Assembly (NCBI RefSeq): GCF_030581075.1
Contig: NZ_JAUQSW010000013.1
Coordinates: 1 to 64,000, forward strand
Length of the DNA: 64,000 bases
Direction: 5' to 3'
Origin: Hymenobacter cheonanensis
GTDB lineage: Bacteria > Bacteroidota > Bacteroidia > Cytophagales > Hymenobacteraceae
The notes below the pieces were generated by a model. The model did not search any database. It was not told where the DNA came from and was given only the letters and a program-made list of their open reading frames with translations. Both the position numbers and the translations under genes were made by a program. Shown here piece after piece: positions 50,027 through 58,946 of this stretch; position 1 is the stretch's first letter; each line of letters opens with the position of its first letter.

Positions 50027-51391
50027 ATGCTCTGGTCATCGCCGCAGCCAAACTTTACCAGTCCGGCCCTGCCGAAGCATTTCAGTTTCCGGTTCTGGGT
50101 AGCGGCGGGCGTGACCGGCGTGGCGGCCGGCCTGGCGGCGGGGCTACTCATGAAGCTGCTGCGGCTGGTGCAGCACCTGGCCTGGGCCTACCAGGCCGGC
50201 GATTTTCTGACGGCCGTGCAGCACAGCCCGGCCCGGCACCGGGTACTGCTGCTCAGCCTCGCGGGCGGGCTGACGGCCGGCGGCCTCTGGCTGGCCCGCC
50301 GCTTCTGGCCCAAGCCGGGCTGGGGACTTTCCTCGGGCATCTGGCTGCACGCGGGCGCGCTGCCGCTGCTGGCCTCCCTCTATAACGGGGTGCTCTCCGT
50401 CGTGCTCGTGAGCCTGGGGGCGGCGCTCGGGCGCGAGTCAGCCCCGAAGGAGGCGGGCGCGGCCTTTGGGGCAGGCTTGGCCAACCTGGGCCGCCTCACC
50501 CTGCCCGAGCGGCAGCTGCTGGCCGCCTGCGGGGCCGGGGCGGGCATGGCGGCCGTCTACAACGTCCCGTTTGGCGGGGCTCTTTTCGCGCTGGAAGTGC
50601 TGCTGGGCTCCCTGGCTCTGCCCGCCGTGCTGCCGGCACTCATCGTCTCGTTTATCGCTACCTGGGTCTCGTGGCTGCTGCTGCCACAGGTGTCCACGTT
50701 CACCGTGCCCGTGGCGGCCGTTACCCCGGCCCTGCTCGTTTGGAGCGTGCTCTTCGGGCTGCTGGCCGGGGTGGTGTCGGTCGGCTACGTGCGGCTGGTG
50801 GGGCTGGCCCGCCGCTACCAGCCGGCTGGCAGCGCCCGCTGGTGGCTGCCGCTGGTCGTGTTCGCCGGCCTGGGGCTGGCCTCGGTGCCGTTTCCCGAGC
50901 TGCTGGGCAACGGCCGCAACGTGGTGCAGAACGCCATTGACAGCCGGATGAGCCTGGCGCTATTCGGTAGCCTACTGGTGCTGCGCCCCCTGGCCACGGC
51001 CGCCTGCCTGCGCGCCGGGGCCCCCGGCGGACTGTTTACCCCAACCCTGACTTTCGGGGCCCTGCTGGGCGGCCTGGCCGGGCGCGGCTGGGCCGTGGTC
51101 TGGCCAGCCGCGGTGCCTTCATCATCACTAGGGGCGTATGCCGTGGTGGGTGCGGGGGCTATTCTGGCCTCGGCTACCCAAGCCCCCTTGTCGTCCATCC
51201 TGCTGATGCTGGAGCTAGGTACGCACGTTGATAAATTGCTTATGCCCCTGCTCATTGCCACGGCGGTGGCCACGCACGTAGCGCGGCGGCTGGAAGCCCG
51301 GTCTATTTACGCCGTAGCCGGGGCCCACCAAGAGGTGCCCGCTACCCCTCCCCACCGCGGCGGCGACTGGCATGCCGCCATTACGTCCTGA
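50027..51391 (+). CDS. ClC-family chloride channel/antiporter
   Basis: The ATG at 50027 gives 454 residues (a GTG two codons upstream is possible), with about ten TM segments. The selectivity regions are present: GRESAPKEAGA near residue 140 (gating Glu position), GAGAGMAAVYNVPFGGALF near 170 and GAPGGLFTPTL near 332. ClC proteins exchange or conduct chloride, sometimes fluoride. No CBS domains at the C-terminus. It stands alone, divergent from the regulator genes. Confidence 0.9.
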   Translation: MLWSSPQPNFTSPALPKHFSFRFWVAAGVTGVAAGLAAGLLMKLLRLVQHLAWAYQAGDFLTAVQHSPARHRVLLLSLAGGLTAGGLWLARRFWPKPGWGLSSGIWLHAGALPLLASLYNGVLSVVLVSLGAALGRESAPKEAGAAFGAGLANLGRLTLPERQLLAACGAGAGMAAVYNVPFGGALFALEVLLGSLALPAVLPALIVSFIATWVSWLLLPQVSTFTVPVAAVTPALLVWSVLFGLLAGVVSVGYVRLVGLARRYQPAGSARWWLPLVVFAGLGLASVPFPELLGNGRNVVQNAIDSRMSLALFGSLLVLRPLATAACLRAGAPGGLFTPTLTFGALLGGLAGRGWAVVWPAAVPSSSLGAYAVVGAGAILASATQAPLSSILLMLELGTHVDKLLMPLLIATAVATHVARRLEARSIYAVAGAHQEVPATPPHRGGDWHAAITS

Positions 51392-51422
51392 CGCGGGAAA
51401 CTTTGGTGGGGCAGCCGGTGGG

Positions 51423-51688
51423 TTAAGCCGGGACCGGCCCCAGCGTTTCACGCAGCTTGGGACCATCAAAAGGCAGGCCTTGCAGCGGGGCGAGCAGGCA
51501 TAGGCGGCACCGCCCATCGCCAGCGGCAACAGCCCCAAGGCGGCCAGACCCCAGTTTTTGCGGGCCTGCACCAGCCCGGCCCCAATCAGCGCGGTGCCGA
51601 TGGCAACGCGGGCCGCACGGCCCTGGGAAGAGGCAACCAGAAGCAGGAAATTGTCTGTAATGGCCAGTAAACAAGAATCGGCGCTTAC
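51423..51688 (-). pseudogene. Decayed small membrane protein (DUF2892-like), frameshifted
   Basis: On the minus strand one frame reads ITDNFLLLVASSQGRAARVA, a hydrophobic segment and LGLLPLAMGGAAYAC; a -1 shift continues as LLAPLQGLPFDGPKLRETLG to a stop at 51423. Together these resemble a short DUF2892/YgaP-type membrane protein, but neither frame has a good start codon and the two halves are out of phase, so a one-base loss is likely. The resemblance is by pattern only. Confidence 0.4.
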
Positions 51689-51705
51689 TTAAAATTCCCC
51701 CTTTT

Positions 51706-51766
51706 ATGTTGTGTAAACGCAACATACTGACTGATTTTAGGCCGGTTTATTGCGTTTACACAACAT
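51706..51766 (+). promoter_or_regulatory. Paired HipB operators
   Basis: ATGTTGTGTAAACGCAA at 51706-51722 and its exact inverse at 51750-51766 form a perfect 17-bp inverted repeat, centres 44 bp apart. Each arm is also an imperfect palindrome of the form TTGYGTWWACRCAA. The second arm covers the hipB start codon (51765). This is the layout expected for autorepression by a HipBA complex. Confidence 0.7.
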
Positions 51767-52103
51767 GAATTGGTATAGTCTTTCTGATACGGCCATCCTG
51801 CGGGAAGTCGGCACCAGCCTGCGGCAGATTCGGCTCAATCGCAACCAGTCCCAGCAGGCCGTGGCTACGGCGGCGGGCATCGACCGGGCCACGCTCAGCC
51901 TGATTGAGCACGGCCGGCCTACTTCGCTGCTAACGTTTGTGCAGCTATTGCGCACGCTGGAGCACCTGGATGTGCTGGAAGGGCTCGTGACCAAGGCCGA
52001 GCTTAACCCAGTGGTACTGGCCCGCTTAGCGAAAAAGCAGCGCCGACACGCTTCCGGCCCAGCCGATTCGTCCTCCGCTACGCCCGCCCCTTCCGAATGG
52101 TAA
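51765..52103 (+). CDS. hipB: HipB-like XRE antitoxin
   Basis: The ATG at 51765 gives 112 residues (MNWYSLSDTAILREVGTSLR). The HTH domain shows IRLNRNQSQQAVATAAGIDRA and LSLIEHGRPTSLLTFVQLL. The Ala/Ser-rich tail is flexible. It should bind the palindromes at 51706-51766 and neutralise the HipA kinase encoded immediately after; the hipA ATG lies inside its last codons. Confidence 0.85.
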   Translation: MNWYSLSDTAILREVGTSLRQIRLNRNQSQQAVATAAGIDRATLSLIEHGRPTSLLTFVQLLRTLEHLDVLEGLVTKAELNPVVLARLAKKQRRHASGPADSSSATPAPSEW

Positions 52104-53415
52104 CGCTGGCCACTATTCGCCTGTGGGGGCAGCCGGTAGGGGTAGTCAGCTGGGATGCCGACCGGGCCCGCGCCACGTTCGCCTACGAGCCCGCGCCACG
52201 TTCGCCTACGAGCCCGCCTTCATTCGGTCGCGGCTAGAGGTGGCGCCTTTACAAATGCCGCTGACGCGCGGGGCCGATACAGTGTACGCCTTTCCGCGCC
52301 TCAACCCCGAGACGTTCCACGGCCTGCCGGGCCTGCTGGCCGATTCGCTACCCGACCGCTTTGGCAACCAGTTGATTGATGCCTGGCTGGCCCTGCAAGG
52401 CCGCAGCCCCGAAGGCTTTTCGCCGGTGGAGCGTCTGTGCTACACGGCCAACCGGGGCATGGGCGCGCTGGAATTTGAGCCGGCGCTGAAAAGCGGGGCG
52501 GCTACCGGCTCGGAAGCGGTCGAAATAGCGGCCCTCGTTGAACTGGCGCAGCAAGTGCTTGACCAGCGGGAAGGCCTGCACGTCAACCTGCGCCACGAGT
52601 CGACCGAGGCGCTGGCCGCCCTGCTGGCCGTGGGTACATCGGCCGGCGGCGCCCGCCCCAAGGCGCTGATTGCCTATAACGACGCCACGGGCGAAGTGCG
52701 CTCGGGCCAGGTGACGGCCCCGGCAGACTTCGGCTACTGGCTGCTGAAGCTGGATGGGGTGCGTGACCAGGTAGTAGCTGACCCTCAAGATTTTGGGCGG
52801 GTGGAATACGCCTATTACCACATGGCCATCGCCAGCGGCCTCGACATGACGGAGTGCCGCCTGTACGAGGAGAATGAGCGGGCACACTTCATGACGCGCC
52901 GCTTTGACCGCACGGCGACGGGCGAAAAGCTGCACGCCCAGACGCTGTGCGCCCTTGGCCACTTCGACTACAACCAACCCGCCACCTACTCTTACGAGCA
53001 GGCCTTTCAGGTGCTACGCCAACTGCGCCTGCCCTACCCGGCCGCCGAGCAGCTGTTTCGCCGAATGGTCTTCAACATTGTGGCCCGCAACCAGGACGAC
53101 CACACCAAGAATATTTCGTTCCTGATGGATGCGGCGGGCCAGTGGCAGCTGGCTCCGGCGTATGATGTGGCGTATTCTTACAAGCCCGGCAACCGCTGGC
53201 TGATGCAGCACCAGCTATCGGTCAACGGCAAGCGCGACCACTTCACGCGGGCGGATTTGCGCCAAGTAGCCAAGGAGATGAACGTGCGCCGGGCAGATGA
53301 ACTGGTGGATGAGATACTGGCGCAGGTAGCCCACTGGCCGGCGTTTGCCGCCGCTGCCGGCGTAGCCGAAGGGCGGGTGGCTGAAATTGGCGCGGCGCAC
53401 CGGCAACTACGTTGA
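52097..53415 (+). pseudogene. hipA: HipA-family kinase gene, frameshifted by a 23-bp tandem duplication
   Basis: The natural start is the ATG at 52097 (MVTLATIRLWGQPVGVVSWD), overlapping the hipB stop. After 31 codons the frame meets an exact 23-bp duplication (52167-52212), loses phase and ends at a TAG at 52235. The remainder continues in another frame to 53415 and holds a complete HipA kinase: NRGMGALEF, the P-loop-like GTSAGGARPKA, RNQDDHTKNISFLMD with the catalytic Asp near the 330th codon of the second frame, and AYDVAYSY. With one copy of the unit the protein would be intact, about 430 residues. It may be a switchable or inactivated toxin, or a sequencing artefact. Confidence 0.8.
52167..52212 (+). 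repeat. Perfect 23-bp tandem duplication inside hipA
   Basis: Bases 52167-52189 repeat exactly at 52190-52212 (unit begins CCCGCGCCACG and ends GCCTACGAG) and a third partial copy (CCCGC) follows. As 23 is not a multiple of three, the extra copy shifts hipA out of frame. Confidence 0.95.
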
Positions 53416-53540
53416 GCAAGCCTGTTTAACCAGTTAGCTGTTCGCGTAGCAAACGCGAAAAAGGCCGTTTGGGCTACCAAAAAATCCTTCTCCGGTCGGC
53501 CTTTCTCCGGTTGCCCTAGCCCTGGCCCTACCTTTGGCCC

Positions 53541-54656
53541 ATGCGCACAGAGCGGCCTTTTTCAGCAAACCAATCCGACCGGCCCCTGGTGGCGGGGCCG
53601 GTGATTGCGCTGGCCTGGCTGCTGTTCAGCGGCTTTATGGTGCTGCTGATTTTCGTACAAAACCTCTCGGCCGGCACGCCTACCAACTGGGGTGAGGCGC
53701 TGGGCGGGCGCTTGCTGCACGGGCTGATTTGGGGACTGCTCACGCCGGTGGTGTTTGCGCTGGCGGCCCGCTTCGACCTCACCGAGCGGCGGCGGTGGCT
53801 GCCCAAGCTGCTGGCGCACGCGGCGGCCAGCTACGGGCTCACCCTGACCTATCGCCTCGTGTATGCCGGGGCGATGGACGCAGCCGGAGCCCTGCCGGGC
53901 GGCTTTTCGCTGGCCAGCGTGGTGGCCAATGCTAATAACTGGGTGCCCATTTACTGGATGCTGCTCTGCATTGCCTATGCGGTGCAGTACCGCGAGCGGT
54001 TTCGGGAGGGCCAGCTGCGAGCGGCCCAGCTTGAAACCCAGCTGGTGCAGGCCCAGCTGCAGGCGCTGAAAATGCAGCTTCAGCCCCATTTCCTGTTCAA
54101 CTCGCTCAACGCCGTATCCGCTTTGATGAGCGCCGACGTGAAGGCGGCCCGCCGGATGCTGGCCCAGCTCAGCCAGTTTCTGCGACTGGTGCTCGACGGC
54201 GCCGATGCCCACGAGGTGACCCTGGCCCAGGAGCTGCACCTCACGCGCCTCTACCTCACAATCGAGCAAACCCGCTTCCCCGACCGCTTGGCCGTGGCGT
54301 ACGACATCGACCCCGGCACCGAGGGCGCGCTGCTGCCCGCCCTGCTCTTGCAGCCGGTGGTGGAAAACGCCGTGCGCCACGGCCTGGCCCCGCAAGCGGG
54401 GGCGGGCGAGCTGGCCATCAGTGCCCGGCGGGCCGGCACCCGCCTGCTGGTGCAGGTGCGGGACAACGGTCGGGGCACCGCCGACACCGCCGCCCGCGGC
54501 CTGGGCCTGCGCAACCTCGAAAGCCGCCTGGCCACCCGCTACGGCCCCGACTACGCCGTGACCGTGGACACGGCCCCCGGACAGGGCTACTGCCTGCGGC
54601 TGTCGCTGCCCTTCGTGGCCGCCGCGCCGGCCGCCCAACCTAGCGTACCTGCATGA
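53541..54656 (+). CDS. LytS-type sensor histidine kinase (His_kinase domain)
   Basis: This 371-residue protein has four TM segments (about 15-40, 55-75, 88-108, 125-150), then a coiled coil and the His_kinase signature PHFLFNSLNAVSALMSA near residue 182, with an HATPase carrying PVVENAVRHGL near 273 and RDNGRGT. It phosphorylates the LytTR regulator encoded next (4-bp overlap). The signal is unknown. A 125-bp gap after hipA precedes it. Confidence 0.9.
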   Translation: MRTERPFSANQSDRPLVAGPVIALAWLLFSGFMVLLIFVQNLSAGTPTNWGEALGGRLLHGLIWGLLTPVVFALAARFDLTERRRWLPKLLAHAAASYGLTLTYRLVYAGAMDAAGALPGGFSLASVVANANNWVPIYWMLLCIAYAVQYRERFREGQLRAAQLETQLVQAQLQALKMQLQPHFLFNSLNAVSALMSADVKAARRMLAQLSQFLRLVLDGADAHEVTLAQELHLTRLYLTIEQTRFPDRLAVAYDIDPGTEGALLPALLLQPVVENAVRHGLAPQAGAGELAISARRAGTRLLVQVRDNGRGTADTAARGLGLRNLESRLATRYGPDYAVTVDTAPGQGYCLRLSLPFVAAAPAAQPSVPA

Positions 54657-55450
54657 GCCCGAGCATCCGCACCCTGCTGGTCGATGATGAGCCGCTGGCC
54701 CGCCACTTGTTGGGCGAGCTACTGGCCGACTTTCCCGCCCTGGTCGTGGCCGGCGAGTGTGCCAACGGCCCCGAGGCCCTGGCTGCCCTACAAGCCGGTG
54801 GCTACGACGTGGTGTTTCTGGACGTGCAGATGCCCGGCCTCGACGGGGTGCAGGTGCTGCAACAGCTGCGGGCCGCTGGCCAGCCCCTGCCCCTAGTGGT
54901 ATTCGTGACCGCCTACGACCAGTACGCCGTGGCGGCCTTCGGCCTGCACGCGGTTGATTACCTGCTCAAGCCCCTCGACCCCGACCGTTTTGCCGACTGC
55001 GTGCGCCGGGTGCAGCAGCAGCTAGCCCAGCGCGACAGCCACGCCGCCGGGGCCGACCTGGCGGCCCTGCTCCGCGCCTGGCCCCCGGCCGCCCCTCCCC
55101 CGCCGCCGCCCGCCTACCAGGACCGCTTCCTGGTGAAGCAACCGGAGCGGCAGTTTTTCGTGCCCGCCGCCGACGTGTGCTACCTCGAAGCCACCGGCAG
55201 CGGCGTGCTGCTGCACCTGGCCGGGGCTACCCACCCCCTGCGGGCCACCCTGGGCCAGCTGGCCGAGCGGCTCGACCCGGCCCGGTTTCTGCGCATCCAC
55301 CGCTCGGTTATCATTCACACCGAGCATATCGTGGAGTTTAAGCCGTGGGCGCACGGCGAGTATCTGTTTCGGATGGCCAATGGGCTGCATGTCACGTCCT
55401 CACGCAGCTACAACGCGGCTATTCAGCAGTTCTTGAGGCGCTTCGCCTAG
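54653..55450 (+). CDS. LytTR-family response regulator
   Basis: This 265-residue protein has a receiver with VDDEPLAR and the phospho-Asp in VVFLDVQMPGLDG near residue 55, and Lys in YLLKPLD near 105. A Pro-rich linker (about 140-155) leads to the LytTR DNA-binding domain with YLEATGSGVLLHL and RFLRIHRSVIIHTEHI. It overlaps the kinase gene by ATGA. Targets may include the DUF305 and YncE-like genes downstream, but no site was identified. Confidence 0.92.
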   Translation: MSPSIRTLLVDDEPLARHLLGELLADFPALVVAGECANGPEALAALQAGGYDVVFLDVQMPGLDGVQVLQQLRAAGQPLPLVVFVTAYDQYAVAAFGLHAVDYLLKPLDPDRFADCVRRVQQQLAQRDSHAAGADLAALLRAWPPAAPPPPPPAYQDRFLVKQPERQFFVPAADVCYLEATGSGVLLHLAGATHPLRATLGQLAERLDPARFLRIHRSVIIHTEHIVEFKPWAHGEYLFRMANGLHVTSSRSYNAAIQQFLRRFA

Positions 55451-55576
55451 CTGCCGGGGGTTAAAAGAGCCACCTCGGCCCCCAATAAGGCCAACCTGCC
55501 ACTAGCCCCTGGTGGGCGCCGCTGCCCACCCGTAGGTTTGGTTGTCAGCCGCTAACGCCCTGGCCCTACTACAAAC

Positions 55577-55984
55577 GTGAAAAATACGCTTTTACTTTTC
55601 GGGCTGCTGCTCGGGGCCACCTCCGCCGCCCAGGCCCAGCACCAGATGGCCGGCATGAGCCACGCCGGTATGGCTGGCATGACGATGCCCGCCGCCAAAC
55701 CCGGCAGCCCGGTGGCTGCCTTCCAGCACGGCATGGACTCGGTGATGGTGGTGATGGACGAAGGAATGCGCCGCATGGACGGGGCCAGCCCCACCGACAT
55801 CGACGCCAGCTTTGCGGCCATGATGGTGCCCCACCACCAGGGGGCCGTGGACATGGCCCGCCTGCAACTGCTCTACGGCAAAGACCCCGCCCTGCGCCGC
55901 CTGGCCCAGAGCATCATCGCCGAGCAGCAGGTCGAGATTCAGCAGATGCAGGCCTGGCTGAAGCAGCACCCGGCCAAGCCCTAG
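55577..55984 (+). CDS. Secreted DUF305 protein
   Basis: This 135-residue protein starts with GTG. A signal peptide (LLLGATSAAQAQ) is followed by a Met/His-rich region (HQMAGMSHAGMAGM) and the DUF305 core with FAAMMVPHHQGAVDMA near residue 80 and EQQVEIQQM near 118. Members bind copper or support envelope metal handling (for example CopM). The GTG start has no strong competitor; the next in-frame Met lies inside the mature region. Confidence 0.85.
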   Translation: MKNTLLLFGLLLGATSAAQAQHQMAGMSHAGMAGMTMPAAKPGSPVAAFQHGMDSVMVVMDEGMRRMDGASPTDIDASFAAMMVPHHQGAVDMARLQLLYGKDPALRRLAQSIIAEQQVEIQQMQAWLKQHPAKP

Positions 55985-56014
55985 GCAGCGTCCACGATAC
56001 ATGCTTACTTATCA

Positions 56015-57421
56015 ATGAAACACCTTCTCCTTCCCGCCCTGCTGCTGGCCGGCACCGCCGCCCGGGCCCAGGCCGTGAGCCACCGCGACCGGGTGTACAC
56101 GGCCGACCAGATTTCCAACACGGTTTCCGTCATCGACCCGATGGATAATAAGCTGCTGGGCCAGGTGATACTGGGCAAGCCGCAGCCCGATTTAACGTCG
56201 GCCCTCTACCGGGGGCAGGCGCTGGTGCACGGCCTAGGGGCCTCGCCCGACCACCGGCTGCTGGCCGTGGTGTCGGTGGGCTCCAACAACGTCACGTTTA
56301 TCGAAACGGCCACTAACGCCATCAAGGGCAGCGTGTACGTGGGCCGCGCCCCGCACGAGCCTACCTTCCGGCCCGACGGCAAGGAGGTGTGGGTGACGGT
56401 GCGCGGCGAGGACTACCTCTCCGTCATTGATGCCGCCACGCTGCGCGAAACCCGCCGCATCCAGGTGCCCAACGGGCCGGGCCAAATCGCCTTTAGCCCC
56501 GATGGCAAGCGGGCCTTCGTGTGCTCCAGTTTCTCGCCCGAGCTGGCGGTGATTGACGTGGCTACCTACCAGGTTATCAAGAAAATACCCGTCGCCAGCC
56601 CGTTCTCGCCCAACATCTTCCCCAGCAAGGACGGCCAGCAAATCTGGTTTACGCACAAGGACGTAGGCAAGGTCTCGGTGCTCGACACCAAAACCCTGAC
56701 CATCAGCGGGGTACTAACTACCGGCCCCATCACCAACCACGTGACCACCGTGGACCTGCCCACCGGCAAGCTGGCCTACGTGACCGTGGGCGGCGAAGAC
56801 GTGGTGAAAGTGTACAGCCGCGAGCCGGGCTTTAAGCAGCTGGCGACCATTGCGGTAGGGGCTAATCCGCACGGCATCTGGCCCGCGGGCGATGGCAGCC
56901 GGGTGTACGTGGGCCTCGAAAACGGCGATTCGGCCGTGGCCGTGAGCACGGCCACCAACCGGGTGCTGGGCAAAATCAAGGTCGGCCAGGCCCCCATGGC
57001 CCTGATGTATGTGCCCGACGCCGTGCCCTCGGGCGTGGCCAGCGCGGCCAACCTCGGCCAGCAGCTCATCGACAGGCCCACCGTCATCCGCAACCTGCGG
57101 CCCCCTACCCCTGGCCCCGCCGCCGGCACCATGAACCTGCGCTCGGAGGGCCTCGTGGACCTGGCCACCTTCAACCTGCGCGCCCTGGCCCCGAATACCG
57201 ACTACGACATCTTCCTCACCAACTCCACCCAGGCCCCTTACGCCCACGACTATCCCCTCACCACCGTGCACACCGACGCCAAGGGCGGCGCCATGGGCCA
57301 AGCGCTCGGCCCCGTGCAGCGCATCGCCAGCGGCGACTTGCACCCGGCGGGCAAGGCGTTTACGCGGGTGGTCGTGGCCCCGAAGGCAACCGACGGCCCA
57401 CCGACGCTGATTAGCGAGTAG
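56015..57421 (+). CDS. YncE-like YVTN beta-propeller protein, secreted
   Basis: This 468-residue protein has a signal peptide (LLPALLLAGTAARAQA). Repeated blades such as DRVYTADQISNTVSVIDP, VWVTVRGEDYLSVIDAAT and AFVCSSFSPELAVIDVAT mark a seven-blade YVTN propeller. The C-terminal 110 residues (from NLRSEGLVDLATFNL) form a separate beta-rich domain. Such proteins bind surface or periplasmic partners or metals. It follows the DUF305 gene by 30 bp and probably shares its transcript. Confidence 0.8.
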   Translation: MKHLLLPALLLAGTAARAQAVSHRDRVYTADQISNTVSVIDPMDNKLLGQVILGKPQPDLTSALYRGQALVHGLGASPDHRLLAVVSVGSNNVTFIETATNAIKGSVYVGRAPHEPTFRPDGKEVWVTVRGEDYLSVIDAATLRETRRIQVPNGPGQIAFSPDGKRAFVCSSFSPELAVIDVATYQVIKKIPVASPFSPNIFPSKDGQQIWFTHKDVGKVSVLDTKTLTISGVLTTGPITNHVTTVDLPTGKLAYVTVGGEDVVKVYSREPGFKQLATIAVGANPHGIWPAGDGSRVYVGLENGDSAVAVSTATNRVLGKIKVGQAPMALMYVPDAVPSGVASAANLGQQLIDRPTVIRNLRPPTPGPAAGTMNLRSEGLVDLATFNLRALAPNTDYDIFLTNSTQAPYAHDYPLTTVHTDAKGGAMGQALGPVQRIASGDLHPAGKAFTRVVVAPKATDGPPTLISE

Positions 57422-57467
57422 ACGGGCTTTTTGGGCCATAAGGCGGACTTTTATCCTCCAGGCCGCC

Positions 57468-57554
57468 GTGGTGGACAACGCAAGCAAAACCGGCCGCGCT
57501 ACCCAAGTGGTGCCAATCAGCCCCGCGGCCAACTGCTGACGCCCGTGCCCCGTT
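57468..57554 (+). pseudogene. Degraded 3' fragment related to the gene at 63910
   Basis: The plus strand reads VVDNASKTGRATQVVPISPA before an early stop. The window-end gene on the minus strand ends VDNAGKTGSATQVLQISPVA and runs on to LLTPAP. A 7-bp deletion in the fragment explains the lost phase, since GCTGACGCCC-type bases continue after it. It is a stray duplicated gene end, orphaned from its front. Confidence 0.6.
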
Positions 57555-57628
57555 GAAGTACTAGTAGGCGATGCCTCCCGTTCGGGATGCGCGTGGTGCG
57601 CTATTACGGATTGTTTACGAACTGCTTT

Positions 57629-58837
57629 ATGGAAAAGACTACGCACACCCCGGGCCAGGGTCTGAGCCGCCGGGCCGTTTTGAGTGGCTTGGTACCGGCC
57701 CTGGCCGTGGCCGGCACTTCGTCGGCCTGGGCCAGCGCCGCGCCTGTTGCCAGCCCCCCGGCCGCCCTGGGCCGCGGCACGTTCCCGGGCCTCATCACCC
57801 GCGAAAAGGAGCCGCTGAACCTGGAATTGCCCTTTCCCACGCTGGAAGACCGGCTGGTGCCCAATAACCGATTCTACGTGCGCAGCCACTTCCACATTCC
57901 CACGATAGCGGCGGCGAGCTGGCAGCTCAGCATCGAGGGCGAGGTGCGCAATTTACTGAACATCAGCTACGACGAGCTGCGCAAAATGCCCTCCAAAACC
58001 GTGACGGCTACCCTGGAATGCGCCGGCAACGGCCGCGCCCGGCTCGCCCCCAAGGTCAAGGGCCTGCTCTGGGAGCAGGGCGGCGTGGGCAACGCCACCT
58101 GGACGGGCGTACCCCTTTCGGCGCTGCTGGAGCGGGCCGGGGTGAAGCCGGGGGCCGTGGAAATCATCTTCGAAGGCACCGACCAGGGCGAAGTCACCGA
58201 AGAGCCTAAGTCGCCGGGTACCATCCACTTTGCCCGCAGCCTGCCGCTGGCCAAGGCCCGGCAGCCCGAGGTGCTGGTGGCCTACCTCATGAACGGCCAG
58301 CCCCTCCCCCCCGAGCACGGCTTCCCGGTGCGGCTGGTGGTGCCCGGCTGGTACGGCATGGCCTCGGTGAAATGGCTCAGCAAAATCATGGTCAGCGCCG
58401 TGCCCTACGACGGCTACTGGCAAACCCTGGAATACGCCTACTGGAAGCGCGAGCGCGGCCTGCCCACCCTCACGCCCGTGACGGAAATGCTGGTGAAAGC
58501 CGAAATTGCCCGCCCCGCCTTGCACGAAGAAGTACCCGCCGGCCAGCCCTACCGCGTGTACGGCGCGGCCTGGACCGGCGAGAGCGAGATTACCCGCGTG
58601 GAAGTCAGCACCGACAACGGCGGCAGCTGGCAGCCCGCCCAGCTCCTCGAAGCCGCCGTACCCTTTGCCTGGCGCTTCTGGGAGTTCAGCTGGACGCCGC
58701 CCGCCGCGCCGGGCCGCTACACCCTGCAGGCCCGCGCCACCGACCGCGCCGGCCACACCCAGCCCACCATGCACGACCCCGACCGCCGCACCTACATGGT
58801 CAATAAAATCGGGGCCGTGGAGGTAGTCGTATCCTAA
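57629..58837 (+). CDS. Tat-exported sulfite-oxidase-like molybdoenzyme
   Basis: The ATG at 57629 gives 402 residues. The twin-arginine signal LSRRAVLSGL lies near residue 13. The oxidoreductase molybdopterin domain has NNRFYVRSHF and the Mo-coordinating Cys in LECAGNGRARL, then VPGWYGMASVKWLSKI; residues about 300-402 form the Mo-co dimerisation domain. It fits the SorT/YedY-related sulfite oxidase group in the periplasm, oxidising sulfite to sulfate. No cytochrome gene partner is adjacent. Confidence 0.88.
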   Translation: MEKTTHTPGQGLSRRAVLSGLVPALAVAGTSSAWASAAPVASPPAALGRGTFPGLITREKEPLNLELPFPTLEDRLVPNNRFYVRSHFHIPTIAAASWQLSIEGEVRNLLNISYDELRKMPSKTVTATLECAGNGRARLAPKVKGLLWEQGGVGNATWTGVPLSALLERAGVKPGAVEIIFEGTDQGEVTEEPKSPGTIHFARSLPLAKARQPEVLVAYLMNGQPLPPEHGFPVRLVVPGWYGMASVKWLSKIMVSAVPYDGYWQTLEYAYWKRERGLPTLTPVTEMLVKAEIARPALHEEVPAGQPYRVYGAAWTGESEITRVEVSTDNGGSWQPAQLLEAAVPFAWRFWEFSWTPPAAPGRYTLQARATDRAGHTQPTMHDPDRRTYMVNKIGAVEVVVS

Positions 58838-58859
58838 AGCCCGCGCCGCCACTCCCGCC

Positions 58860-58894
58860 GAAGGCCCCTGCCGCACCCTGCGCCAGGGGCCTTC
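58860..58894. terminator. Bidirectional terminator
   Basis: GAAGGCCCCTG (58860-58870) and CAGGGGCCTTC (58884-58894) are perfect 11-bp arms between the convergent sulfite-oxidase and DUF202 genes. Confidence 0.8.
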
Positions 58895-58946
58895 TTGTGG
58901 CCGCCAGGTCCACGCCCTGGTCGCCACGCAACTAGCCGACAGCCAC

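Noticed and set aside
53455..53506. AAAGGCCG/CGGCCTTT arms after hipA as a terminator
   Set aside because: The loop is about 30 nt and there is no T-tract, so it is weak evidence.
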